A DNA stretch of 64,000 nucleotides, from assembly GCF_022012415.1 (NCBI RefSeq), contig NZ_JAKLTR010000011.1, positions 62,001 through 126,000 on the forward strand. Reading direction: 5' to 3'. Under the pieces are notes generated by a model. It had not been told where the DNA came from. It saw only the letters and a list, made by a program, of their open reading frames with translations, and did no database searches. Of this stretch, positions 1 to 8,500 are shown piece by piece (position 1 is the stretch's first letter; each line of letters begins with the position of its first letter). Position numbers and translations under genes: made by a program. Origin of the DNA: Terrimonas ginsenosidimutans (GTDB lineage Bacteria > Bacteroidota > Bacteroidia > Chitinophagales > Chitinophagaceae).

Positions 1-201
1 ACCGGCGTATGATACCTGGTGTACCTGGTAGTTTTTCAGGCCGGAAGAATATTCGTTCCAGACAGCGCCAGGGCAACCGAACCCGGGCAGCAGCATTACA
101 GGTGCCCCGGACCCTTTCTTTTCGATACTGACCGGTTTTGGCTGGGAGAAGAGGGTTATAGTGATTGCAAGCAGCACTATGGAGCAGAAAAGACGTTTCA
201 T
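1..201 (-). CDS. Exported alpha/beta hydrolase, N-terminal part only
   Basis: The gene runs off the left edge of the window, so only 67 codons are present. It starts at the ATG whose complement is at 199-201. The first 20 residues form a typical export signal (MKR, a hydrophobic stretch, then LFSQ). They are followed by a mature start in which GSGAPVMLLPGFGCPGAVW is the usual first beta strand and oxyanion-hole loop of alpha/beta hydrolases. The nucleophile and the rest of the triad lie outside the window, so the substrate cannot be guessed. The opposite strand has a longer open frame here, but its translation has no recognisable domain. A hairpin at 297-337 separates this gene from the next one. 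The fold assignment is fairly sure; the function is unknown. Confidence 0.75.
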   Translation of the reverse strand, partial: MKRLFCSIVLLAITITLFSQPKPVSIEKKGSGAPVMLLPGFGCPGAVWNEYSSGLKNYQVHQVSYAG

Positions 202-296
202 GATATTTTTTATTACTTGGATGCAGGGATGCCGGGATTGTTACAGCCGCCCGAACTTTTTTTTAGATTTATGCTATGTGAGGCCCCCGGGCCAAC

Positions 297-337
297 AAAA
301 AGCCCATGCAAGAACATCTTACATGGGCTTTTTTTAT
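297..337 (+). terminator. Rho-independent terminator, usable in both directions
   Basis: The arms AAAAGCCCATG and CATGGGCTTTT flank a loop of about 13 nt, and the plus-strand side runs into seven T residues. The minus-strand side also has a short T run. On the minus strand it can end the 378-899 lipoprotein transcript before the hydrolase at 1-201. Confidence 0.75.
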
Positions 338-377
338 CTACAGGGGAGGGATTAACTCATTCTGTCCGTTTCGGGAT

Positions 378-899
378 TTATAAATTTTTTATCCAGGATA
401 TGTGAACGCCGACGGTGCAGTCATCCGCACAATTGAGATAATAATAGCCACTGCTGGAGATCATTCCTTGATTGTTCGCTTCAAAAAAATTCGCGGCCCC
501 CGCTCTTTTGACCAGCCAGTCATTTTTTGCCAGATGATAGATCTCGTCAAGTGTTCGTATGGGATACCCGGCAGTGTGCGTATTTAATGTATTTTCATTT
601 TCCTGCCATTCCTCGGCTACTAATACATTTGATAAAATGCCAACGACATAGCGTTTTATAACACAATCCCTGTTAGTTACGCGCCCGGCGCGAACAGTGA
701 TGGTAGTCTGAACGCTGGAGCCGGTCCAGGACGACTGCAATACCTGGTACTGGTATGAATTATTTGAACTTTTTTTAAAGTCGAGAAATGCCGAATAACT
801 CCGCATATACTCTATTCCGTGGTCTGTGTTATCTTTACTGCATCCTGTAATACAAAGAGCTGATAGCAATGTGATAAAGAACATCAGGCGTATTTTCAT
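378..899 (-). CDS. Small lipoprotein of unknown function
   Basis: The protein has 173 residues. Starting at the ATG complementary to 897-899 gives MKIRLMFFITLLSALCITGC followed by SKDNTDHG, a clear lipoprotein signal with the lipid-modified Cys at about residue 20. The frame stays open upstream to 992, but that extension runs through the terminator hairpin of the neighbouring hydrolase (963-993) and adds a non-signal stretch, so the shorter start is preferred. The mature protein contains a segment rich in Tyr, Ser and Gln and pairs of Cys near the C terminus (LNCADDCTVG). No family was recognised. It is probably anchored in the periplasmic or outer-membrane leaflet. It lies downstream of the hydrolase gene at 1034-1855 but is separated from it by that gene's terminator. 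Confidence 0.75.
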   Translation of the reverse strand: MKIRLMFFITLLSALCITGCSKDNTDHGIEYMRSYSAFLDFKKSSNNSYQYQVLQSSWTGSSVQTTITVRAGRVTNRDCVIKRYVVGILSNVLVAEEWQENENTLNTHTAGYPIRTLDEIYHLAKNDWLVKRAGAANFFEANNQGMISSSGYYYLNCADDCTVGVHISWIKNL

Positions 900-962
900 A
901 TCAGGGAAGTTTGTATAAACGGCCTGACAAAGGTTTTTGGTTGACCGTTGCATATATACAAA

Positions 963-993
963 AAAATGGAAATCACGCATGGTGATTTCCATT
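963..993 (-). terminator. Terminator of the 1034-1855 hydrolase gene
   Basis: On the minus strand the arms AATGGAAATCAC and GTGATTTCCATT enclose a 4-nt loop and run into seven T residues. It lies 40 bp past the stop codon at 1034 and is a textbook intrinsic terminator. It also argues against extending the next gene upstream past 899. Confidence 0.85.
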
Positions 994-1033
994 CAGGGTT
1001 TGTTCTTCCTTTTTAGGACAAAAGGATATTATG

Positions 1034-1855
1034 TTATGATTTAATGAACGCCAGTATGTCTGCGTTGATCGTTGCTGCTTCCGTGGTTGGCATACCGTGC
1101 GGAAAGCCAGGATAGGAAATAAGCTTACCATTCTTTAATATCTTCGCTGCAACGGGAGCTGAAATATTATAGGGGACGATCTGGTCATCTTCTCCATGCA
1201 ATACAAGTACGGGAAGGGTGACTGCTTTCAGGTCTTCAGTGAAGTCCGTTTCAGAGAAAACTTTTACGCAATCATAATGTGCTTTGATGCTACCCATCAT
1301 CGCCTGGCGCCACCAGTTGTCTCTTATTCCCTGTGAAGCCTGTGCGCCGGGCCTGTTATAACCATAGAACGGAATAGTGAAGTCCTCAAAATATTGCTGG
1401 CGTCTTGTTGCAGTATTTTCGCGGATCTCATCGAATACGGAAAGAGGCACACCGTCCGGATTGCTGTCTTTTTTGATCATCACGGGGGTGACGGCACTGA
1501 TCAGAACAGCTTTTGCAACGCGATCCTTTCCATATTTTGACACATAACGGATCACTTCGCCGCCGCCGGTAGAGTGCCCAACATGGATCGCGTTCTTAAG
1601 GTCAAGCGCTGATGCGAGTTCTGCAACGTCCGCTGCATAAGTATCCATATCATGACCTACCGGTGTCTGGGAAGATCTTCCGTGTCCGCGGCGATCATGA
1701 GCGATCACCCGGAATCCCTGGCTCAGGAAGAACATCATTTGTGCGTCCCAGTCATCTCCCGACAATGGCCAGCCGTGATGGAATACAATTGGTTGTCCGG
1801 TGCCCCAGTCTTTGTAATAAATTTCAGTTCCGTCTTTTACTGTGATTTTGCTCAT
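1034..1855 (-). CDS. Alpha/beta hydrolase, non-heme chloroperoxidase/arylesterase type
   Basis: The protein has 273 residues, the normal size for cofactor-free haloperoxidase-like hydrolases. The N terminus has the oxyanion-hole motif HHGWPLSGDDW (residues 26-36). The nucleophile elbow is GHSTGG with Ser95, the acid lies in HGEDDQIVP and the catalytic His in GFPHGM near residue 253. These are the hallmarks of the family annotated as chloroperoxidase, arylesterase or lactonase. There is no signal peptide, so it is cytosolic. It starts 38 bp after the end of the DsbA-like gene on the same strand, so the two are probably cotranscribed. That pairing suggests a role in oxidative or peroxide chemistry, but this is inference. 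Members also hydrolyse plain esters, so the natural substrate is open. Confidence 0.9.
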   Translation of the reverse strand: MSKITVKDGTEIYYKDWGTGQPIVFHHGWPLSGDDWDAQMMFFLSQGFRVIAHDRRGHGRSSQTPVGHDMDTYAADVAELASALDLKNAIHVGHSTGGGEVIRYVSKYGKDRVAKAVLISAVTPVMIKKDSNPDGVPLSVFDEIRENTATRRQQYFEDFTIPFYGYNRPGAQASQGIRDNWWRQAMMGSIKAHYDCVKVFSETDFTEDLKAVTLPVLVLHGEDDQIVPYNISAPVAAKILKNGKLISYPGFPHGMPTTEAATINADILAFIKS

Positions 1856-1893
1856 GGTTAATGTTTTTTGATGTGTTGAAAATTGAGTTGACT

Positions 1894-2424
1894 TTATATT
1901 TCAGAGATAGGTGAAAGCGCAGCTCTGAGCAGATTCAGCACATCTGCTGCGTCCCCATCGAATTTTTTTCCATTGATAAAGAAAGTCGGTGTTCCGTTCA
2001 CCCCGCTTCTGATCCCGCTTTCGAGATCTGCATCAATCCGGGCATCAAGAAAAGCGGATTGCAGATCTGCCTCAAATCGCTTTTTGTCAAGCTGAAGTTC
2101 ATCAGCGAGTGTAAACAAAAAAGGCTCATTCAATCGTTCCTGATTTTCATAGATCATATCATGCATTTGCCAGAATTTCCCCTGTATCGCTGCAGACTCT
2201 GCCCCAAGCGCTGCGATTGCGGCATATCGGTGTATCTCTTTCAGCGGAAAATTTCTGAATACAAATTTAACATGACCTTCAAACTCTTTCATCAGCCGCA
2301 CCATCACGGAGTGGGATTCGCGGCAATAAGGACATTGATAATCTCCATACTCTACGATTTCAATGGAGGCTTCTTTGTCACCAAGCAGATGATCGTTTTT
2401 GTTAACAGGAGGTTTTAACGACAT
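1894..2424 (-). CDS. DsbA-family thiol-disulfide oxidoreductase without signal peptide
   Basis: The protein has 176 residues and covers a complete DsbA/thioredoxin_4 fold. The redox motif CPYC is at residues 31-34 after VEYGDYQ, a helical insertion follows, and the cis-Pro loop GTPTFFING comes near residue 143. No export signal is visible, so unlike classical DsbA it should act in the cytoplasm. Cytosolic members of this group resemble FrnE and the thioredoxin domain fused to NhaA, and often act as reductases or peroxide-stress proteins. It is the first gene of a probable two-gene unit with the hydrolase at 1034-1855. No convincing promoter was found upstream. The family is sure; the redox direction is not. 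Confidence 0.9.
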   Translation of the reverse strand: MSLKPPVNKNDHLLGDKEASIEIVEYGDYQCPYCRESHSVMVRLMKEFEGHVKFVFRNFPLKEIHRYAAIAALGAESAAIQGKFWQMHDMIYENQERLNEPFLFTLADELQLDKKRFEADLQSAFLDARIDADLESGIRSGVNGTPTFFINGKKFDGDAADVLNLLRAALSPISEI

Positions 2425-2734
2425 GAGCTGTCTTTTTAAGATGAATGTTTGGTTAAACAGTGATCAGCATTTCAATCGCACAAGGTGAAATTGAAGCAAT
2501 TCATTCTTCATAAAAAGTACTTCCCGCCAGGATCAGCAAAACACTCGTTAAAAGCCGGTTTTCAATCGTTCAACCGATTCCCTGCACAATGATATGCATT
2601 GTTTATTTCACATGGGTGTTTGTATAACTTATTTACCAATCCGCCCAAGTTTTAGACAACAATTGGAAAGTAACGGGGCCAACTCAGAAAGGAAGAAAGG
2701 TTTTGGTGGTCAGAGCGGGGGATCGCAAGTATAA
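2425..2734. other. Intergenic stretch with no gene seen
   Basis: This lies between the DsbA-like gene start and the terminator of the 2828-3637 gene. All six frames are short or interrupted and show no domain. It should hold the promoter of the DsbA-like gene, but no full TTTG/TAnnTTTG pair was found. Confidence 0.5.
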
Positions 2735-2789
2735 AAAAGCTGCCCCTTCACGACTGTCAATTAAGATAGCCAGGAATGGAGCAGCTTTT
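2735..2789 (-). terminator. Long-loop terminator after the 2828-3637 gene
   Basis: The arms AAAAGCTGC and GCAGCTTTT pair over 9 bp around a loop of about 37 nt. On the minus strand the hairpin is followed by TTTTTTAT. It sits about 40 bp past the stop codon of the exported protein gene. The long loop makes it weaker than the other terminators in this window. Confidence 0.5.
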
Positions 2790-2827
2790 AAAATGAAAAA
2801 ATTGACCGGTCGATCCGGTGAGATACG

Positions 2828-3637
2828 TTATTTTCCTCCACCAGGAACCGCTTTGGCGCGCAGTCCTATATTCAATTTGGTGATTTGCCTAACCTCGGTT
2901 GTACTGATGTATTGGCTGGAGGTGGAAGTGATTTCGATATCATTCAGGCTGATCTGGAAAGCTACATCTTTGAAGTTGGCTGCCAGCCATTCAATGGAGC
3001 CCCCTTCTCTTTTTGACGAACTACCCGTTAACCAGTTTTGCCAGTCTTTCGAGTCTGATTCCGCCAACTCTATAGAGAAGGAAGATGGTTGACCGGAAGC
3101 GATCCGGATTGCACTGATCTTAGAGACGCGTTTGGTGGGCAATGAACCGATAGCTAACCGGAAATTCGAGTTAACAACAGCTGCGCCACGCCCTATGCCC
3201 GCCAGATTCACGGAGCCGGAGTTCTCTTTTACAGACACGGATGTTGCTCTTATTTTAACCTGCACTTTAACAAGGTTTTTGTCTACCGCGTCCATTAGCG
3301 GCAAAACGATTTCCTGTATTCCGGCATTCTGATAAAAACGTTCTTCCAGTCCTTTGCCCATTGCGTCCAGTGTTTTGATGGAGAGGCTTAGTTGGCGGTT
3401 CTCAGCTATCGCCGCATAAAGCATCTTTAATGCCGAAACGCTTTCATTGCTGCGCATGCTGATTTCAAAAGAAGCTAAATAGATGAGCCTGCCTCCGTTG
3501 GAAGAGTCGGTGATCGTAGCCGCATCAATCGGAATATTCAGTTGATCAATTGCAAGGTATTTGCTGTTTTGCGCCATCAGCCGACTTGTGAGCAAGGAGG
3601 TGATTACTAAAAAGAGCGATAGAATGGCCTGTTTCAT
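2828..3637 (-). CDS. Exported protein, two-repeat, function unknown
   Basis: The protein has 269 residues with a Sec signal (MKQAILSLFLVITSLLTSRL, cleavage after MAQ near residue 23). The mature part seems to hold two similar halves. Each has a strand-rich opening, an Ala/Trp-rich helix (SVSALKMLYAAIAEN and SDSKDWQNWLTG) and a closing strand (LSLSIKTLD and AFQISLNDIEI). The second half, with GSLPTKRVSKI, DWQNWL and GSIEWL, is faintly reminiscent of phage tail-tube (gp19/Hcp) folds, but that is only a pattern impression and the export signal does not fit it. It has its own terminator and no obvious operon partner. Treat it as an uncharacterised periplasmic or surface protein. Confidence 0.75.
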   Translation of the reverse strand: MKQAILSLFLVITSLLTSRLMAQNSKYLAIDQLNIPIDAATITDSSNGGRLIYLASFEISMRSNESVSALKMLYAAIAENRQLSLSIKTLDAMGKGLEERFYQNAGIQEIVLPLMDAVDKNLVKVQVKIRATSVSVKENSGSVNLAGIGRGAAVVNSNFRLAIGSLPTKRVSKISAIRIASGQPSSFSIELAESDSKDWQNWLTGSSSKREGGSIEWLAANFKDVAFQISLNDIEITSTSSQYISTTEVRQITKLNIGLRAKAVPGGGK

Positions 3638-3857
3638 TTTAATGAGTATTTGAAGCTAAAATACAGGCCAGCGTTGGATTTTGCTATCCTCCGAAATAGG
3701 GATGTTTGGGAAAGCGGAGATACCGGAAATCCGGTAGGGTGAAGAACGCGGCGGCAGCAACGGCACGTTATGGTCGCAACGGGTTAGCAGTGTTATTTGT
3801 ATTCATTGCGGTCTTGCGGTACGTTGCAACCTTCGCCGGCCAGCTTGTGTTACAAAC

Positions 3858-4409
3858 CTACAAGCTCAGCCCCGGCCCGATCAATTTCATTCCGTGTTTC
3901 AGGTGGATTTTCTTTGCTTCTGCTTCAGTGGGCGGAGCCTTCATTTCGCTCATTTCAATAAAGAACTCCTCCATCGTTCCCGCGGGATGGACGGCATAGA
4001 TGAGTTGTCCCTTTTCTGTAAGCTGGATCCAACTATGGGGCACATTCCGCGGCAGAAAGATCGAGTCACCCGCTTTCAGTTCCATTATTTCCTCACCAGC
4101 CAGAAAACGATAAGTTCCTTCAGTTACAAAGAAGATCTCGTCCTGTGCAAGGTGAAGATGGGTGGAAGGCCCGATCTTGTCAAGACCTGCGTATGCAAAT
4201 ACGCTAAACGCGCCGTTCGTATCTTTCTTTGAGATCACAATATTATTAGGATGCTTTCCTTTGTAGAACATTGGTTTTCCATACCGCGCCTCACCGGACC
4301 GGATAACAAATGGCTTTTTAACGGAGGCGGAGAACGTTACGCCTGTTTTTGCGAGTGCAATCATCGGGAGGGCGGAAAGTGCTGTTGCAAGGAATTTTTT
4401 TCGCTTCAT
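3858..4409 (-). CDS. Exported single-domain cupin
   Basis: The protein has 183 residues. The N terminus MKRKKFLATALSALPMIALA is an export signal. A single beta-barrel cupin follows: motif 1 is HLHLAQDEIFFVTEGTYRF (metal ligands His, His, Glu), and motif 2 is GDSIFLPRNVPHSW with the second ligand His. The domain resembles quercetin-dioxygenase-like cupins, but one barrel with this tail (DUF-like, ending KHGMKLIGPGLSL) does not define a substrate. The gene begins 69 bp after the AraC regulator on the same strand, so the regulator may be cotranscribed with it. The cupin fold is sure; the enzymatic activity is unknown, and it could be a small-molecule binder. Confidence 0.85.
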   Translation of the reverse strand: MKRKKFLATALSALPMIALAKTGVTFSASVKKPFVIRSGEARYGKPMFYKGKHPNNIVISKKDTNGAFSVFAYAGLDKIGPSTHLHLAQDEIFFVTEGTYRFLAGEEIMELKAGDSIFLPRNVPHSWIQLTEKGQLIYAVHPAGTMEEFFIEMSEMKAPPTEAEAKKIHLKHGMKLIGPGLSL

Positions 4410-4478
4410 TATTCAGAATTTATGAAGCAAATCTCAGGCACTTGTGCCGGGCTTTAGTGGTAAAAACAAGACATTCTA

Positions 4479-5315
4479 TCAGGTTTCTGCATCACCAAAA
4501 AGACGTTCGGGGGCATTATTGTCGAGTGCAAAAAAACGCGTGGGAGTGTGCCCCGTGAATGTTTTGTAATCTTTTACTAGATGTTGGTAGTCATGATAAC
4601 CACATTGAACAGCCACAGTTAGCCAGTCTGTTTCCGGGAATTTATTTTTGAGCCGGTAGGCTTTGTCAAACCGGATCACCTGCAGGAATTGCTTTGGAGA
4701 AATGCCAACCCGTTGCTTGAACAGTCGGTCAAACTGGCGATGGGAAAGATAGCTATTCTTTAAAAATGGGTCTATACCAAAATGTTCTTCTTCAGCGATC
4801 ATTTTATTAATAGAATGATCAATCGCCTCCAATGCTTTATGGCCGTTTTTTTTCAATGATAACCGTATCAGGAAAGTCTCCACGATGCTGACCATTTCTT
4901 TATAAGAGGCGGCTTCAAAAAGCCGTTCATTTACTTCGTGTATGCCGTTTCCAAAAATATCCGCCGCATCCATATATACATTTGTCAATTCATTCAGGGG
5001 AATTCCCGTCAACCGGAATAATGCCGTTGGTTGAAAGACGACCTGGAAACTCAAAAAATTTTTTCCTACACAACGATGCTGCAGGATCGTATGCTGACCA
5101 ACCAGTGTTGCACGTTTGTTTGAGACTGTAATATTCGATTCAGGATACATTACAGACTCTGTATCTCTGGGATAGAACTGAAGGCAATGCTCAGGGCGCG
5201 GAGAATACAATTTTGGGGGAATGCTGAGATGGTCTTCAAAAAAGAAATCGATAATGCGATAAAGCCGGATATATTCCGCCAGAATGGGGCTGGGGTTTAT
5301 ATGGTTTAATAGCAT
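4479..5315 (-). CDS. AraC-family transcriptional regulator
   Basis: The protein has 278 residues. The N-terminal 150 residues form the ligand or effector domain common in Bacteroidota AraC proteins (starting LLNHINPSPILAEYIRLYRI, with the conserved PRPEHCLQFYPRD). The C terminus has both AraC helix-turn-helix units, including LSHRQFDRLFKQRVGISPKQFLQV in two parts, VAVQCGYHDYQHLVKDYKTFTG and HTPTRFF. It lies just upstream of and on the same strand as the exported cupin, which is the best candidate target. The hairpin-rich gap to the AAA+ gene end lies on its other side. The effector is unknown. Confidence 0.92.
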   Translation of the reverse strand: MLLNHINPSPILAEYIRLYRIIDFFFEDHLSIPPKLYSPRPEHCLQFYPRDTESVMYPESNITVSNKRATLVGQHTILQHRCVGKNFLSFQVVFQPTALFRLTGIPLNELTNVYMDAADIFGNGIHEVNERLFEAASYKEMVSIVETFLIRLSLKKNGHKALEAIDHSINKMIAEEEHFGIDPFLKNSYLSHRQFDRLFKQRVGISPKQFLQVIRFDKAYRLKNKFPETDWLTVAVQCGYHDYQHLVKDYKTFTGHTPTRFFALDNNAPERLFGDAET

Positions 5316-5492
5316 GTAAGAATTTGAGAAAGTAAGTTACATCTTTTCCGGGTATACGGGTAGTAACCGCTGCCGGATTTGATATTTACCGAGGATGCGG
5401 GCCGGTCGCGGGGAAGGTTTTGGGGAAGTGTGAGTGACTTACGTTGTTGCGGTGTTGAACATGGCCGCAGGATGATGTACATCCGGCGTTAG

Positions 5493-5524
5493 GCAAAGCC
5501 CCGGGTTCCAGTCCGGGGCTTTGC
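5493..5524. terminator. GC-rich hairpin after the AAA+ gene
   Basis: The arms GCAAAGCCCCGG and CCGGGGCTTTGC form a perfect 12-bp stem with an 8-nt loop, 21 bp past the stop of the 5545-10389 gene. No T run follows on the minus strand, so it may protect the 3' end or act as a Rho-assisted stop rather than a classical terminator. Confidence 0.6.
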
Positions 5525-5544
5525 GGGAAAACGGAAACAACCTT

Positions 5545-8500
5545 TTAATTCTTTTTACTGATCGCTTTGGCGATCGCTTCCAGATGTTCATTAAAGGAGC
5601 TTAGTTGTATCAGCATCTGTCCGGATGTATCATTTTCCTTCATCATGCCGAACTTGTTATTCTTCATAAAGATCTCTTTGATCTGTTGCCAGCGGGCCGC
5701 TTCCGCTTCGTTCATAAATCCTGCAATTTCTTTTAAGCGCAACAGATTTGCTTCGGCATCGGATGTAAGCGTTTGTGATTCTCCCTCGTAATGTGAAAGG
5801 ATCAATGTATTCACCTCTTCCGGGTTCATCAACGGCACTATCTTCCCGGTCATCTTATTCATGTTACGATAGGATCCCTGAAGTTTAAATGCAGGCTCCG
5901 TTCGATATGCATCTTTCATCGCTGCACTCGCTATGTATTGCTGATTGACGAGGATCACAATATTTCTGATTCGGATCACATTCTTTAGAACGGCGATAGC
6001 ATCATCTGTTTCCTGCCGGTTGTAATTTCCTTCCAATTCAGGCAAAAGTTCACTTTCTGTTTCGATATAGTTGATCAGCTTATAAAGATCTTCAAAGCTT
6101 CGGTTGCTGATGCGTTGCAGATACCTGTTTTCTGCGACCGAGTTTTCTATCAGGCTAAGTTTGAACAGAAGATCAGATCCGCCGATCACATCACCCAGGT
6201 TATACACGTCGGCACGGTTTGCCAGCATGTCCGGGATCTTGAACTGTTCGCCGCTTTCTGTGTACGGGTTACCGGCCATTACAATACAGAAGCGTTTTCC
6301 GCGAAGATCATAGGTGCGGCTTTCGCCTTCGAAAATGCCGTCCATTTTACGCTGACCATCTGCCAGGGAAATGAATTTTTGAAGGAACTCCGGACTGCAA
6401 TGCTGGATATCATCGACGTATAACATCACGTTATCAGCCATTTCAAAGGACAGGTTGATCTTTTTCAATTCTTCACGCGCCCCGGAAGTGGTAGCTTCCT
6501 GCGGATCGATGGAAGTGATATGATGACCGATCGTGGGACCATTGATCTTCACAAAATGCAATCCCATCGTTTTGGCAAGATATTCCATCAGTGTTGTTTT
6601 GCCGTATCCAGGAGGAGATACGAGTAACAGCATACCCATTCTGGCTGTACGCTTATCGTCGCCTGCCGCACCGATCTGCTTTGCCAGGTTCGCCCCGATC
6701 AACGGGAAGTATACCTCATTGATCAGCCTGTTGCGCACAAATGAACTGAGCACCTTTGGTTCAAACTCAGTTATTTTTAACTGTTGACGATAGTCCTTTA
6801 CTAACTGTTCTTTTAGCTGATTGAAAGACGTAAAAGCCGGAACGACGGTTTCAACATATGTTTGCAGTCTTTTGATGAACTGATGATAACTTAGTTTATA
6901 TCTTCCTTCAGCTTCAATTACTGAATGCGTTCCTTTTAAACCCTCGAGAACCAGTGTGTCCGATGCCGCTCTTTCTTTGTATGGGTGATCTTTGAATAGC
7001 AGCAGGCAAACCGTTTCATCCACATATTGTGCGTCAAATTCTTCTGTGTGCATTTGCGAATAAGCGATCACCCAGCTTTGAATGATATAAAAACGTTCTG
7101 TTACATCAAACCCCGTATTGTTTACTTCCTGTTGAAAAAGATCTGTTCTTTTTTTGACTTGCAGATATTCCCTGAATGATTTTTTTAGTTGCATCGCCTG
7201 CTGGCTGCACGTGAAATGTTTCGATACAGAAAATTCGCTGTATAGATAGTGAGCAACATCTTCTGCATCTACTGTTTCGTATGCGAGTGATGACTGTAAA
7301 AATTTTGATGATAGTTCTTTCTCCACAAATGCCGCGCGACGGCTTTGTGGGAAGCTTTCCTGTATTGAATAGGCGGCTGTGATCAGTTGCTGTAGCTTAT
7401 TGCGGGAGGCTTCATCCAGTCCGAACCAGAATAGTTGCGCTGCCACCCGAACTGCCGGCGAATACTGAAGGATGCCGAGCTCTTCCTGCAGCTTTTTCAA
7501 ACCCTGGTAAATAACTGTTGCATCAACATTATGAACTCCTTTTAGATACGCGGCTGCGTAATCCCGCTCTGTACGGTCATTCAGAAATGTCTCAAAACTC
7601 CATTGCTCAGCCTGGTGCAGGCTTTCAAGGAAGGTTTGATAAGCGAGATATTCTGACCGGTATACGGTGCTGTTCTCCGAGATCAATTCCTGTTCCCAGA
7701 TCGTACGATGTGCGTAAAGCGACTCCGCAGTAACTTCCTTATAAAAACTGGTTCCGATCAGGTGATAAAAAAGACGGTCGTTTCTGCGCACGATCGTAAG
7801 ATCCAGCACCTGTTTGTTTACAATAAACTTGTAAGTGCCAAGCGAAATGATATTCTGGCCATCAACGAACAGGTCAGATTTGTCTTTCAGGTTTCTTAAT
7901 GCGGTTTCCTGGGCAACCTTAGTAAGGTTTTCCAGATTCTCTGCTTTTGCAACATCTCCGAGCTCTTTTAACTCATCAACAAGATTCCGAACCTTGTCGA
8001 TCATCAGATCCGTAGAAAAGAAAGCGTAAATGCTTTCCTTGTCGTTGAAGGACTGTGCCTTGTTTTCGATATTCTTCAGCACGCGCATGCCGATCTGCTC
8101 AAGAGCCGTTGTTCGCTTGTTGATCTGCGTGACCAGCATCTCCTTTTTGCCGTTGAACGCTTTGATGATCTCGTCGCGCTTGTCTGCAATTTTTATAACG
8201 AATTCTTCAAAATCGGCAAACTTGCTCTCGAGTTCTTCGACCTGTATACTGATCTTGGTGAAATAGTCTTCACATTTTTCAGGGGTATTGGAAAGGTCCA
8301 GGAAATTCACGATGCTTTGATCGAGCAATGTTAACTGTGCGTGGAACTCACCGGTTGATTCCTGCGTGCGTAATGCGGTTGTGGTGCGTACGAGTTCTGC
8401 TTTTACTTCATTCAGAGATGCGAAAATGAGCGAGATCTTCTCAACGATCCTTGTGGTTTGCGTTGTGTCTTCAATTTTGAGACTGTTAAGAATGTCGATC

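Noticed and set aside
19-405. 128-codon plus-strand frame at the left edge
   Set aside because: It crosses the terminator at 297-337 and lies opposite a convincing exported hydrolase N terminus at 1-201.
900-992. Upstream extension of the 378-899 lipoprotein
   Set aside because: The extension runs through the neighbour's terminator hairpin and buries the lipoprotein signal inside the protein.
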